DNA of 64,000 nt from Cyclina sinensis (Eukaryota > Mollusca > Bivalvia > Venerida > Veneridae): assembly GCA_012932295.1 (NCBI GenBank), contig JAAONU010000004.1, positions 27,692,304 through 27,756,303 on the forward strand. The letters are read 5' to 3'. Of this stretch, positions 26,901-36,879 are shown piece after piece. The position numbers and the translations under genes are program-made. Numbering within the stretch: the first letter of the stretch is position 1; every line of letters starts with the position of its first letter. The notes under the pieces were generated by a model that was not told where the DNA came from, did not search any database, and was given only the letters and a program-made list of their open reading frames with translations.

Positions 26901-29900
26901 ACCTAACATATGTCGTTATCTCCATCCAGTGCCTTGATCCATTCTGAAAATGTCTTTTTTCAACAAGTGGAATAAGAGTCTTAAAATAAACAAAACTCTG
27001 TTAACTGTAACTACGGTTACGAGACTGCAGGAATGAAATATCACTTTTCAAATACTTCAGCTTGTAAATGTTAATGATACTGGCCCATTGCAACCATTGC
27101 TGTGGGTTGAAATGTGTGGTGTAGGTAAAGAAAAGACATCATTTCTTCATAGATTGTTATTTCACATCGGTCGTTCCTAGCAACTTGCACTTATTGGACT
27201 GGAAAAAAATTTATACTTTTGTGATTCAGTTTTATTCATTTCAGCTACAGGTTACTTTTGTTCTTGGGTATCGTCGGTCTTGTAAATTTGAAATATGCTG
27301 GAATAATGTACATATGCGAAGTGCACGTGTATTCTTCTGTTAATGTTTTGAATTTGAAACACTATAGAAAAAAGAGATGTCATTCAGTTGATGTGCATTT
27401 CTGATATCAGAGTGGTCTATTTCAGGTGGAGCGTGGTCGTATAAAATGTCACCAGTACTGGCCAAACCTGTATGAGACATCCGACTACGGCCATCTGCAG
27501 ATCACATGTGTAAAAGAGGAGGAGACAGCCTCATTTGCATTTAGAGAATTTAATTTAACACATGTAGAGGTAAAGAAATGTATATTTTTCAGTTACAGGT
27601 ATATAGATATAACTAAAGATATCATTTGACTTTCATGTTCTGAGTCAAATATTGCAATTGGCTGTAACTGTAAGACTACCATAAGTCTTTAGAAATTTAT
27701 TTTTGACGTTGCATTTTGTCAGATACATGCAAAGACCACTGCTGTCAGCTTTGTAAGGCTTTTGCTGACTTAAGGATATTATTTAGTCTTGTCAATTACT
27801 CTTCCATTAGAAAATTTTGTAGTTCGTAGCAAAGTTGTTCAGAATGGGGGAAGAGTCTACTGATTAAAACCCTGAAATAGTTTGTATGTAAATTAACATT
27901 CTGACAATATAAAAATGATTTTTTCATCTTCCCAGTCCCAAGAAGAGAGGCATATATCTCACATGCAGTATATTGCATGGCCTGATCACGGGGTCCCTGA
28001 TGATCCTGCAGATTTCCTCGACTTTGTACAGAAAGTAAGGCAAAAACGGGTCGGTCTTGTAGAACCTTCAATAGTCCATTGTAGGTAAGTACCACCAGCT
28101 GTAGGTGATAGCTCCTTTGTACTTAATGTAAGAGTGTTTGAAAGAACGAACTTTTGCAAAAGTTTGTTATAGTAGAAACTAGAGAATCTCATCAGGCCCT
28201 AGGATTTCTTCCATAAATAATGCATACTAGGGAAATATTTGTCAGTCTCTTGTTTGGTATATGAAAACTAAGTCAGACTAATAATTAACCTGTTTTGCAA
28301 TTAAATAAGCACTGGTATTTATAAATTATCTAGTAAGTTCTGCAGTATATGGACAGGTCCTGAGCAGCCTGTGTTACAATGCACGTATTTTAAAAGCATA
28401 TAACAGATGTGCTGGTATACATGCCATAGATTTGAAAGTGATATTTTTTCAAACTTTTTTTTTCTTTTATACAAAACATTTTTTTATAGTTTCTGTTTTG
28501 TTCGAAAGCACATCCCTCTAAATTGAATTAACAGTAACAGTGTTAGTTTTCTTGCAAAATTCATGACAAGTTTTCACAGTTTTACAGAAATATGCTTATT
28601 TTCCTGTTAGGATTCTTGCCTTACCTGTGTTGTATTTGTGTATCAAGTATTATTTCTTGTGTCAGTCAGAATGTTTGTGAAGGTAATCAGTGTCAGACAT
28701 ATGTGTACAATATGTCTACATTGTAACTTTGTTTGTTTCAGTGCTGGTATAGGTAGAACTGGTGTATTAATCACCATGGAAACAGCAATGTGTCTTATAG
28801 AAGCCAATCAGCCAGTATATCCATTATCTATAGTTAGGCAGATGAGAGACCAGAGAGCCATGTTGATACAGACTCCAGTAAGTGTTACATGTGTCTGTAG
28901 TTAGGCAAATGCTGAAAAATTTACTTGTATCTACAATAAGGTAGAAGCTGGACTTAGAGGCATGTATGTTTCTACAGTTAGGTAGATTCTAAAAAAAAGG
29001 TACATGTATTTAGACTTAGTTTGAAGCTGAACTTAGTGGTAGATACATAGTTAGGCAGATGCTGAATTTCAAATCTTTCTTATTACATTAAGGGAGACAT
29101 GCTGTTTAGATATTTCAGTAATTAAGTTAGGCTGATATGGAGCTTGAAGTCATTCAGCACAGGTCATGAGAAGCCTTCAGTATTTAATTGAAGCTCAGCA
29201 GATTTTAGACTTTGTTGCTGAAATACAAATTTCTGTTAATGTGACCTACTTAGACATGCAAAAAATTATTGGTGTTATACAAATGTATATAAAGTTTCTC
29301 TTTTTCTTTCAGAACCAGTATAAATTTGTATGTGAAGCAATCATCAGATGTTACAATGGTAGGTGTATTTTTACTCCCTAGTAATAAAAGGGCAGATAAA
29401 TGACACATACATGTATACATACATATTTTATAAAATAACAACCAAAACATAATTTACCTCTCTTACCATGTAGAGATGTCTAATTGCTTATATCTTAGCT
29501 AAGACTTCTGGCTAATCAGATTTCAGACATTGTGGCTTTTTTCATCAGAGAACGATTGTAAACTGATGCAGTGAAAAAGCTAAAACTGAACACATAATGA
29601 CTGACTTTGCAGAATGTTTACAACTGTTTTCTAGTTTAATGTTTAACAGACTTGATGGTTTTGGTTCAGTATTTAGGATCATGCTGACAGTTTTCTCTAA
29701 ATATGCGTGTATTTCAAGCATTATTCAGTCTTATGGGTGTTATAACACATGTTTTGTTTTCCATATATTTTCAAGTAAATATTCACAGGAAAGGCGTCAT
29801 TGATTGCAATGGTTTCCTGAATTAATTCACAAGAAAAGAAATTATGCAAATAATCTGGTTTGGAACCTGAAAGATTATGTCTCATATAGAAAAACAGAAT

Positions 29901-30061
29901 TCATCAAATAATGAGCAAAAAAATGTACACGAAAGCTTGAAGATTTCTGGCTCTAGAATTTAGAAATAAGATATTTTTTCTTTGTTGTTTTTTAATTTTC
30001 TAATCCATTTTCTTTTCCAGAAGGAATAGTAAAACCATTGCCAGAATACCAGCAGAGATGA
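9872..30061 (+). CDS. PTPN4: PTPN3/PTPN4-type tyrosine phosphatase, C-terminal part (exons joined)
   Basis: Spliced product of the exons listed below: 1120 residues counted from ATG 9872. Order: long disordered Ser/Arg/Lys-rich segment (1-698), PDZ domain (about 708-797), short linker (800-852), PTP domain (about 853-1110) and a short tail ending [13 protein letters not shown]. The family dephosphorylates phosphotyrosine on membrane and cytoskeletal proteins; in vertebrates the PDZ domain binds partners' C-termini and restrains the phosphatase. All catalytic elements are visible: KNRY 874-877, WPD general acid Asp1014, [10 protein letters not shown] with Cys1046 and Arg1052, and Gln1090/Gln1094 of QTPNQY. 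It should therefore be active. The PDZ and PTP parts align throughout with human PTPN4 and PTPN3 as I remember them. The FERM domain usual in the family is absent here; it may lie upstream of the window, or this may be a FERM-less transcript. Two alternative exons exist for the PDZ end. Confidence 0.93.
14107..14316. mobile_element. MITE, TTAACCCTTA terminal-inverted-repeat family (diverged copy)
   Basis: About 210 bp starting 'ttaacttttatcctgctgg' and ending 'gcatgctaagggttaa'. The ends are imperfect inverted repeats. The interior ('ccaagatcagct', 'gtgcagtctgatcatg', 'ggacaagtcca') matches the better-preserved copy at 54112-54324. It lies in an intron of the phosphatase gene. Confidence 0.8.
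15671..15740 (+). repeat. Truncated 5' end of the hairpin-ended repeat
   Basis: 'agctcatctgagcac' followed by 'gagcttttgtgattgacc' and 'gtcgctgtccgtc' resembles the first 80 bases of the elements at 4564 and 18786. The rest of the element is not present. Confidence 0.5.
17685..17774 (+). CDS. PTPN4: PTPN4-like exon: start of PDZ domain
   Basis: 90 nt, phase 0 at both ends, preceded by 'gtttgtttcag' and followed by GTAACA. It encodes [13 protein letters not shown] and then [16 protein letters not shown]. This is the first beta strand and the FGF-type carboxylate-binding loop (RFGFNV) of the PDZ domain. Confidence 0.95.
18288..18431 (+). CDS. PTPN4: PTPN4-like exon: PDZ core
   Basis: 144 nt, phase 0 at both ends (acceptor 'tgcttacag', donor GTACTG). 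It encodes [19 protein letters not shown], then [17 protein letters not shown], ending QHTHEQ. The GD and INGRDV motifs are typical of this family. The last codons begin the alpha-B helix; its first-position His, which contacts ligand in class I PDZ domains, is in this exon. Confidence 0.96.
18786..20203 (+). repeat. Hairpin-ended interspersed repeat with about nine ~145-bp internal units
   Basis: It begins 'tagctcacctgagccgtagg' (imperfect palindrome) and ends 'gggtgagcgatgtagggcc' plus the 'atcttggccctcttgttt' hairpin tail. The interior repeats 'gggtcatctggggtc', 'aactaggtcacagagccc', 'aaaccttgttaacactctag' and 'aaataacctggaaatttgtc' with a period near 145 bp. It sits in the intron just upstream of the alternative PDZ exons and ends only 46 bp before exon A. 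Confidence 0.88.
20250..20319 (+). CDS. PTPN4: PTPN4-like alternative exon A: end of PDZ domain
   Basis: 70 nt, phase 0 to phase 1; acceptor 'gtttctggcag', donor ATG|GTAAGT. It encodes [14 protein letters not shown] then ELILKVRPN, the rest of the alpha-B helix, the loop and the last beta strand. This version is closest to vertebrate PTPN4 (HSGEL...VRPN). It is one of two tandem exons with the same length and phases. Confidence 0.93.
20396..20465 (+). CDS. PTPN4: PTPN4-like alternative exon B: second version of the PDZ end
   Basis: 70 nt, 76 nt downstream of exon A, with its own pyrimidine-rich acceptor ('ccattttttccatag') and donor ATG|GTATGT. It encodes [14 protein letters not shown] then VLNLVVRPN. 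It is the same length and phase as exon A, with 14 of 23 residues identical but most codon third positions changed. Either exon joins in frame to 18288-18431 upstream and 23401 downstream. Using both would shift the frame (140 nt). The helix and the RPN end are conserved, while the HSGEL loop/strand is replaced by a basic RTK sequence. Confidence 0.87.
21004..21310 (+). repeat. G-homopolymer followed by two ~126-bp tandem units
   Basis: A run of more than 20 G (one T interruption) is followed by two copies of a unit containing 'cataacttgaaaactaatgg', 'ttggaattcaatgca' and 'atggtcaa.cacagtga'. The style ('tggagcataacttgaaaact') matches the internal units of the repeats at 34225-34660. It is probably a fragment of one of those elements. 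Confidence 0.75.
23125..23295. mobile_element. Decayed MITE, TTAACCCTTA family
   Basis: Shares 'gatctacctacacatacgtg', 'cagtctgcatggtcatgatc' and 'gtaagtccact' with the copies at 14107 and 54112. Terminal repeats are badly eroded ('aatttagtaaggtaagagtt' at the right). Confidence 0.6.
23401..23558 (+). CDS. PTPN4: PTPN4-like exon: PDZ-PTP linker
   Basis: 158 nt, phase 1 to phase 0; acceptor 'ttttctag', donor GTAAGT. The split Ala codon (G|CG) follows the RPN of either alternative exon. It encodes an acidic linker ([17 protein letters not shown]) and then a helix ([15 protein letters not shown]) leading to ALAQFE. In vertebrate PTPN4 this linker couples the PDZ domain to phosphatase activity. 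Confidence 0.94.
24090..24180 (+). CDS. PTPN4: PTPN4-like exon: PTP domain start, KNRY loop
   Basis: 91 nt, phase 0 to phase 1 (acceptor 'tttttcatttcag', donor GTAAGT). It encodes [19 protein letters not shown] then [15 protein letters not shown] is the phosphotyrosine-recognition loop of classical PTPs. Confidence 0.96.
24220..24510 (+). mobile_element. tRNA-derived SINE, family 1 (old copy)
   Basis: Shares with 39131, 51681 and 60781 a head ending in a B-box-like 'gcaagtttgatccc' and a body with 'gttatacactgatcatgcaa', 'aggagtgtctctttgcaacg', 'ggatggtttctgtatcttgc' and a tail 'cgatatataaactcagatag'. It lies in a phosphatase intron. The copy is degenerate. Confidence 0.75.
24935..25002 (+). 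CDS. PTPN4: PTPN4-like exon: DYINANYV motif
   Basis: 68 nt, phase 1 to phase 0 (acceptor 'tctgtattacag', donor GTAAGT). It completes the Tyr codon split from the previous exon and encodes [19 protein letters not shown] then [12 protein letters not shown] is a hallmark of classical PTP domains. Confidence 0.95.
26307..26602 (+). mobile_element. tRNA-derived SINE, family 2, with 13-bp target-site duplication
   Basis: The head has an A-box-like 'tagctcagttggtagagcat' and a B-box-like 'ggttcaaaccc', as in a tRNA-Lys-type gene. The body contains 'cctgcagaaagattgcttag' and 'gatacccagg'. The direct repeat GATCTTGTGATTG flanks it at 26307-26319 and 26590-26602, marking a clear retrotransposition. 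A second member is at 45290-45582. Confidence 0.9.
26763..26894 (+). CDS. PTPN4: PTPN4-like exon: PTP core
   Basis: 132 nt, phase 0 both ends (acceptor 'catgttttcag', donor GTGAAA). It encodes [44 protein letters not shown]. The AAQGPLP.T..DFW motif is conserved in classical PTPs. Confidence 0.97.
27426..27569 (+). CDS. PTPN4: PTPN4-like exon: E-loop region
   Basis: 144 nt, phase 0 both ends (acceptor 'ggtctatttcag', donor GTAAAG). It encodes [20 protein letters not shown] and then [10 protein letters not shown]. ERGRxKCHQYWP is the form of the PTP E-loop found in PTPN3/PTPN4 proteins. Confidence 0.97.
27936..28084 (+). CDS. PTPN4: PTPN4-like exon: WPD loop and catalytic Cys
   Basis: 149 nt, phase 0 to phase 2 (acceptor 'catcttcccag', donor GTAAGT). 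It encodes [20 protein letters not shown] then PSIVHC. The general acid Asp of WPD and the nucleophilic Cys (last full codon) are both here. The following Ser codon is split AG|T. Confidence 0.97.
28742..28877 (+). CDS. PTPN4: PTPN4-like exon: rest of the PTP signature
   Basis: 136 nt, phase 2 to phase 0 (acceptor 'ttgtttgtttcag', donor GTAAGT). It encodes [20 protein letters not shown] then [15 protein letters not shown]. The phosphate-binding Arg and the conserved METAMCLIE helix are intact. Confidence 0.97.
29313..29358 (+). CDS. PTPN4: PTPN4-like exon: Q-loop end
   Basis: 46 nt, phase 0 to phase 1 (acceptor 'cttttttctttcag'-like, donor GTAGGT). It encodes [15 protein letters not shown], completing QTPNQYKFV, where the second Gln positions water during hydrolysis. 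Confidence 0.95.
30021..30061 (+). CDS. PTPN4: PTPN4-like last coding exon
   Basis: 41 coding nt after acceptor 'ttttcttttccag'. It completes a Glu codon and encodes [13 protein letters not shown] followed by TGA at 30059. The EG.VKPL tail matches the C-terminus of vertebrate PTPN4 more closely than that of PTPN3. Confidence 0.92.
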
Positions 30062-33000
30062 TAGAAACTGAAAAATTGTGTGAAATACTGCTGTCACATA
30101 CATTTCAAGCATTTCTTTTGTAAGGGACATCACTCTTGCCCTCTCAGTCATTGCATGACTTCGCATTTTTTTAGAAACTCGAATGTTCTGACTTTCGGTA
30201 TCTGTTCTGTGGAATGTGGTTAGAAGCTGGGCTTGTCCTGTTTGATGCGACATACCTGTGTGATATACCATTTTTGTGTCACATTGTGTCACATAACATT
30301 TTTCATACAATGTATGGATAAAAACTGTGCTAAATATTATGTGATCATTCCAAGGCAGAAGGTGTGCGTCTTCTGAATGCAGATCAGATCTGTGTACCTG
30401 GAGGTTTTGAATGAACCTTTCAAGCGTCTGGCTGAAGGAGATAAGAAATTGGCAGACAGAAGGAAAAGTGTTTAGTAAGGTTGATGTTAATTGTAAATGG
30501 AAGGATATTGTTAGAAATAAAACATGTTTTCCAGTTTTGATATTCATTCTTGAATTTATAGAATTATTGGTATTGAGTGCATTAGAGTGATTATTTCAAA
30601 TGACACAAACTTACATACCTGGGACATTATTTTATAAACATGGTTGTGAAAGTTAGTTCTTAAAGTACATGTAAAATGTATATGTAAATAGTATTTATAT
30701 GTTGGTCATTGTAAAGTATTAAAATCAACTATTTTAGTAAGGTAGATGGACAAGGTTTGAAAGTGTCCTACTTTTCGTGTATCTTTATCTGAATTTGTAA
30801 ACTTACCTTTGAAAGGTAAGGAAGAAAAACTTACGATTCAACAGTTTGTGGGATAATGGTTCTCTAGATCACAAGAAATTAGTTGAGTTTTATGTTCAAC
30901 AGGAGAGATTAGATATCAGTATTTTTGTTTTCAACATTTTTGTGAAAAGACAATAGACAGAACTGAATTTGTCATTGCATTTTAAGAAAACATGTAATCC
31001 CCTTCCTATACAGTTATGCTGAATAAGTTGAATTAATTGGGTAGCAAAGGCGAGGGGGGTTGAATAATCTTGGTGGCAGGGGGGGATTGGGTGAAGCATA
31101 CAACAGAACATTCTTCAAACCTTGTGAACTGCCCTACAGTAGCCAATATTTCTCCACAATCTTGGTATTGTTGTCACAGTCTTTGAATTACTAACACATA
31201 TCAGCAGCACGCATTGGTTTTGTGTATTATCTGATGTACCACAAGGTTTTTTGTTTTTTTTTAAATCAAATTGGCATTGAACAAAAACTTTTTCTACACA
31301 GATTCCATATGGGAAGTAATTTTAAGGATTTTTATTATTAGGACTTTCTTATAAGCAGTTAATGTCATGGAAAGGAAGTATTTCAGTTAGATCACTTGTT
31401 TGAAAAGCACTTGTTTTCAGCAATGGTTAACATTTTTAAGGTTGTTCCTTGTACACTGTATCTTGTACTGCAAGAAAAAAATGACAAAATATTTATTACT
31501 GTCAAAGGGAGGTAATCAAAACTATCCAAAGGAAAAAAATTGTACATCAGTTAATAATATTCCAGATAAATTTGTATGCTTTTTTTGTACATCTAACAGA
31601 TAAAATATTTGAGGAAATAGTTAATCTCAAATGAAGTGTAAGATTTCTGTAGACTTGTTCTAGCATGTTGTTAAATTCTAACTTTTTTTTATCACGAAAA
31701 CATGTAGAAATATTTAGTATGCTCATAAAATTCAGTGGGTGCTTGTAAAACAGATGGCCGTTTTGGCCATCTAAAAAGTTTAACTCTTTTCTTTTTTACA
31801 TACAAGTAAATAAACGAATAATTTGGAAATGCTTTATATGTAAGTAAAACAATAAAAATTAGAATGGATGTTGGAAAACCTTGTTATTTCTGTATTAGTT
31901 CTACAGAAGACTACTGTGGTGCAAATTTGGCCTACAGTATTGTGATAAGTTATTTTGTCCTAATAATGGACTAGTTAAATATTCTCCTCTTGAAGTTAGT
32001 TTAAAAAAAATTATCAGTGTTGTTAAGTCTGATTTTAGTCTTCTTACTTTTCTTGACAGTTTTTTTTTATTTACTCTTTTTCATCTAATGGCCACTTTGG
32101 ATATTTTTCCTGGTTGAACTTTTTGACAGTTTGACTGTACACATGACATAGACATAAATAAAGATAATGCTGTAAGAAATATTGGCTGTCAACAATCCTG
32201 CTTAAATATGATGGTTGAGATTGGGTCACTGTAAGTAATAAGTTACATAATGTTTTTTGTTGTACCATTGAAAAATAAGTACTAAAAGTTATGAATTCTC
32301 AGCTTTCTACTTCAGTTGTCGTATAATCTCAGATCCATATATCCACAAATTCTGAAAAAAATTCTTTGCTGTATACTTCGGATGTCATAGAATCACAAAT
32401 TCTGAAAAAATTCTTTGCTGTACACCTCAGATGTCATATAATCACAAATTCTGAAGAAATTATTTTCTCTACACTTCGGATGTCATATAATCACAAATTC
32501 TGATGAAATTTTTTGCTCTACACTTCGGATGTCATATAATCACAAATTCTGACGAAATTTTTTGCTCTACACTTCGGATGTCATATAATCACAAATTCTG
32601 AAAAAATTCTTTGCTACACTTAGGGTGTCATATATTCACTAATTCTTTAAAAAATCTTTGTTGTACACTTCAGATGTCATATATTCATAAATTCAGAAGA
32701 AATTTAAAGAAATCAAAAGTAAGGGACACAGGCTTTTGAAGGAAATATCGCTTATGTTGATTTTGTTGTATTTTATTATTATGTACTGTGATTGTTGGTT
32801 CATGATTCCATTTTACTGTTATTTATTTATATCATCTCTTACATGCATTTGTTAACATTTTCATCCCTTTGTTGTTTGTGCTTAATGTTTCAAAGTAGCT
32901 TTTTACTTGTAAAAGTATTTAGTTACACACTTGATAAAAAAATGATTTCTTTATTAACTGCCCTGATATTAATCAAAATATTGTCTGCTCCTGTTAAATA

Positions 33001-33960
33001 CATTGAATGTGATTTACGTAAATTTTATAGGTAATTCTCCTTATTCAAAAACAAAGAAGTCCTTTTTTTGCTTCCTAAATAAGCAAAAGTGGATGTATTT
33101 CTTTCTTGAAAAGTAAAAGTGAACCCTTCTTCTTCAGTTGTTGAATAGACTACAGTCTGTGTCTAAGTCTAAAAATCAGGATACATGTTATTGTAACTTA
33201 AATATGTATTTTCCCATAACTAAATTTGAGTGGGAAAAATATGCATAGCGAAGAATACCCGCATGTCTTGATACGCATGTTTATCCAAGCAGTAGTTATG
33301 TGAGTAATTTAAAGACTTTTCGGCAAAAGTAGATGACTCCTGCAAGTATTTCCTGACAGTCAAACAGGAAGAGAACACCTTAAAAGTTGGGTTATTTGAA
33401 AGAAAAGAAAATGACACAGCTGTCCAGATTTGTATTAAGTTTTTTTGTGTAAAGTGTTCAAAATGTGTATTTAGAATAGCAAAGCCCACTCCGATTTAAT
33501 TATGTGGTTATGGTGGGATTTGGACTTAGATCAGACTTTTGAGACACAGTTATATTAAGTAAAACCACAGTTGAAAGTACTGAATATTTCAAAGTAATTT
33601 TCCAATCAATACAGCCCTTTAAGTCTTTATTTTCCTTAAATATATCATTCTTTCTAATTTGTCTGGTTAGTTTTTCGGTGCAGTTTTTAAAAAAGTGACT
33701 TCTCATTGTATCATACTGTCATTAAGTCATTTTTATATACACATTATATATAGAATATATATATTATATACTGTAAATATATGCATCATGCAGATATTTT
33801 GATGAAATTTAATATATGTGTACATGATATAATTGTATTAAGTGTACATGAATTAATCTTTAAATGTTTTGTACATGAAAATTGTACATGAATATTTGGA
33901 TGAAAAGCGTGGTTATTTTTTTTTCCATGGTCTGAATAAAGGCAATATTAAAAATCTGAT
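30062..33960 (+). other. Probable long 3' UTR of the phosphatase gene
   Basis: No coding frame is convincing. AATAAA motifs at 30517-30522 and 33935-33940 are candidate poly(A) signals, with other A-rich sites between. A Pumilio-type TGTAAATA lies near 33772 and repeated 'tgtacatgaa' motifs at about 33820-33895. Which end is used cannot be told from sequence; the minisatellite at 32330-32700 would be transcribed if the distal site is used. Confidence 0.5.
32330..32700 (+). repeat. 49-bp minisatellite, about seven units
   Basis: Units contain 'tcacaaattctga', 'aaatt.tttgct', 'tacacttcggatgtcatata', with spacing of 49 bp between central units (for example 32481, 32530, 32579). Outer units are more diverged. 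It lies downstream of the phosphatase stop codon. Confidence 0.9.
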
Positions 33961-34224
33961 ATGAAACATGATCATAAGTTGTTTGTTACTCTTGAAGCCC
34001 CAAGAATAAGCTGTTAAGGCCTTACGGATTTAATGGATGTGAAATCCCGCCCTCCCCCAGACTTTCGCTGCTACAGGATAAAATTCCACAGTTCAAGATG
34101 ATCCTTTTTAGCGAGACACAAATCAGAAAGGTTTGCCATCAGGAAGAAAAATAATTATTATAAGATATTCATATGACAAAAAAGTGAACATAGTAATGGT
34201 AAGTACTTATACAGTATAAAGTTT

Positions 34225-34660
34225 TTTATACTCCCCAGAGGGAGAGCATATAGTTGGCGACTTGACCGTCTGTGTGTCTACCAGGTTTGTCTGGAGTATA
34301 ACTGAAATAACTATGAAACTTCATACAATGTTAGAGAAGATTGAGAGTAAGTACAGTGCTCAAGAACCATGATTCATGTTAGTTTTCTCATCATCTCCCA
34401 TTGGCACATTTTGGATGTCCGGGGCATAACTCTGAAAACAGTTGACTGGATATGTTAATAGAGTGGTGGTTTATTCAGGAACGATAATTTTGCTGCCCAA
34501 ATTGTTGAGTTATTTCCCTTCATAATTTATTGTTGATAAGTTCAAATGCTTTTCTGCAGCATAACTTGAGAAGTGTAAAAGGGATTTAGTTTATATTTAA
34601 GATATTGATAGCGTATACATTAAGTGCAGTGTTGATTATTTATAACTGTCTTGTCCGATT
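34225..34660 (+). repeat. Interspersed repeat fragment ('tactccccagagggag' type)
   Basis: It begins 'tatactccccagagggagag' and contains repeated 'ggcataactctgaaaaca' / 'gcataacttgagaag' phrases like the units at 21057-21310. Copy number cannot be judged within the window. Confidence 0.55.
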
Positions 34661-34715
34661 TTCCCTAAATATTTCTTTTTGATGCATTCAAAGCTAATCC
34701 ATATGAAGCCTATGT

Positions 34716-34895
34716 AAAACAGTCAGACGGACGACGAGAAGGACCAGACGAAACGGAACAAAAAAGACTTCTATCTAATAAAGCCAATGAATTATTTTAG
34801 TATGGTCCGTTCCGTCAGTTGATATAGTCCGTGGTCTGTTTTGTCTCAAAATATGGTCCGTTTCGTCCGATTTTCTGTTTTTGTCCGTAATTCGC
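34716..34895. mobile_element. MITE-like element of 'ggtccgttttgtc' repeats
   Basis: It starts 'cagtcagacggacgacgag' and ends 'tttttgtccgtaattcg'. Inside are repeated 'atggtccgtt.cgtc' and 'gaaacggaac' motifs. The terminal motifs match those of the 117-bp insertion at 37911-38027, so I treat it as a longer member of the same family. Confidence 0.65.
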
Positions 34896-35099
34896 AAAAC
34901 ATTTTCTTTTCAGCAAAGAATGCATAAATCATTCCATGACTACTTCCTAGATTTAGACTGTTACCGCGCCGAAATTGTAGAATTCTTCAAGCAACCAGAC
35001 CATTTCTCCTCGGATGTTTACATGGTATTCGTGTCTCCCATTTCATTGGTGATGGCCGTCTGGATGGAAGTCACACTGATAAACTGTTTTTGACAAGCC

Positions 35100-36008
35100 C
35101 ACTTGCAGGGAGCTCGACATAGTCGTCACATTTGGTACCACGGTTCGGTGTATGCGTCCGTCCGTCCAGATTTCCTCGTCCAGGCCATAACTTCTCTTTT
35201 GAAGTACCTTGGCGGCACACTTGTTAACCTTGATGAGACGGTGTGTCGTGTGCAAGACCCAGGTTCAAAGGTTAAGGTCACAGTGACAGCTCAAAGTTTG
35301 AAAATGTTGGTTCTAGACTTTCGCGGGCCATAACTTCTCCCTGCATGGAAGGAATTTGAAATACCTTGGCATATTTGTCTACCTTGATGAGGTAGTGTGT
35401 TGCGTACAAGACCCAGATTTCTAGCTCGAAGGTCAAGGTCTCAATGACAGCTCAAAGGTCCAAAATGTTGATGATAGACCTTGTCTGGGTCATAACTTCT
35501 CTGTGCATGGAAGGATTTTGAAATACCTTGGCACATTGGTCCACCTTGTTGAGACGATATGTTGCCTGCAAGACCCAAGTTTCCAGCTCAAAGGTCAAGG
35601 TCACAGTGACAGCTCAAAGGTCAAAATTTTGACGATAGACCTTGTCCGGGCCATAACTTCTCCCTGCATGGAAGGATTTTAAAATACCTCGGCACATTTG
35701 TTCACCTTGATGAGATGGTGTGTCGCGTGCAAGACCTAGATTCCTAGCTCAGAGGTCATGGTCACAATGACAGCTCAAAGGTCCAAAATGTTGATGATAG
35801 ACATTGTTTGGGCCATTACTTCTCCTTGCATGGAAGAATTTGAAAAATACCGTGATTCGTTTTTTATGCTTCCTGAATGAGACATCATATAGGCCTGCCT
35901 TGTCGTTCCATCATCATCTTCCTACAGTTTCCATTTCACTGTCCCATCCTCTTAGGCGGCTTTCCATTGGCGGGCTCGACATGCTGCCTATGGGCATTCT
36001 AGTTTATA
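35100..36008 (+). repeat. Interspersed repeat with ~160-bp internal units and hairpin/CTAG end
   Basis: Starts near 'gggagctcgacatagtcgtc' and ends 'gctcgacatgctgcctatgg' then 'gcattctagttt', a short hairpin followed by CTAG. Internal units share 'ggccataacttctc', 'gcatggaaggattttgaaat', 'caaggtcacagtgacagctc'. The hairpin-CTAG end resembles a Helitron 3' end, but no 5'-TC end was confirmed. Confidence 0.75.
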
Positions 36009-36879
36009 TGTAGTTGTACATACTGCTTGACTGATTTTTGCAAGAGATACAGGACTTTTTGATTTTCATCTTTTGTCAGTGCAAATCCTTCTGCATGCTT
36101 GATTGGACTTTGCTGAAACCTTACAGAAATAAAAGACAAGACGAGTAAAAGGCCTTTTTTTAAAACAAAACTGCAAACTGTTTTATACAGTTCTTTATTT
36201 CGTAAACAAACCCAGATATGGCAATAAATTACATTGCAGAACTCAGTTCTGTGTTCTCTTAGCAACTGCCAGCTCATATGAACTAATTTCGTTACTTTGT
36301 TTTCGCCTGATTACCCCTTCCGGTCCCCCATCCCACTCGCCGCGAAATTTGGCCAGAAAACAAGGTACATACTTCCGCCCTTTTTTTTAAATCAAAGCAC
36401 AGAGAGTACTTTCAGAAGCGAAAGTTAAAATGTGTGAAGATTGTTCTTTGTCAATTCACCCATGTGATAAGGATCACATTAATTCCTTCAATTGCTTTTT
36501 CAGATGCACTCTAGAAAAGCATAATTTCAACATTAATGAGGATAATCAAAGAATGAACCAAGGTAGCGTCATTGTTCGGACTTCCTTGTCACTAAAGTGT
36601 GACCAATGTATTAAAGTAAAAACTAGATCCCTCAAGAATTTTCTGAGTTGTGACGTACAGATGTGACGGGAGACACTATGGACATTTGAGACTGTAATAA
36701 GAGCATCGCACGCAGTGCCAACGCTTGTATGTTAAGAGCAACGGCTTAATAAAATTAATTTCAAGAGTGTTATAGTGCTATTCAATAATTGCTGTTATGC
36801 ACTTCAGTTAAGATGAATAACTTTTGTGATTGTAAATGTTCAAGATATAAATATTCATACAAAAGTTTAAATATTTTCC

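Noticed and set aside
26607..26906. 99-codon frame as a separate gene
   Set aside because: Only its end (from 26763) is coding; it is the PTP exon read through its intron.
29960..30547. 195-codon minus-strand frame
   Set aside because: It overlaps the last phosphatase exon and 3' UTR on the other strand, with no recognisable motif. Length alone is not enough, though an antisense transcript cannot be excluded.
32330..32700. CRISPR-like regular repeats
   Set aside because: The units are contiguous 49-bp tandem repeats without unique spacers, in a eukaryotic genome.
35100..36008. Firm Helitron call
   Set aside because: Only a hairpin-CTAG-like 3' end is visible; the 5'-TC end, insertion between A and T, and any Rep/helicase remnant were not shown.
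36430..36666. 78-codon Cys-containing frame (MCEDCSLSIHPCDK...)
   Set aside because: It has some CxxC pairs but no complete zinc-binding pattern, no neighbouring exons and no splice phase to test; possibly a decayed fragment of a B-box-type gene, but unsupported.
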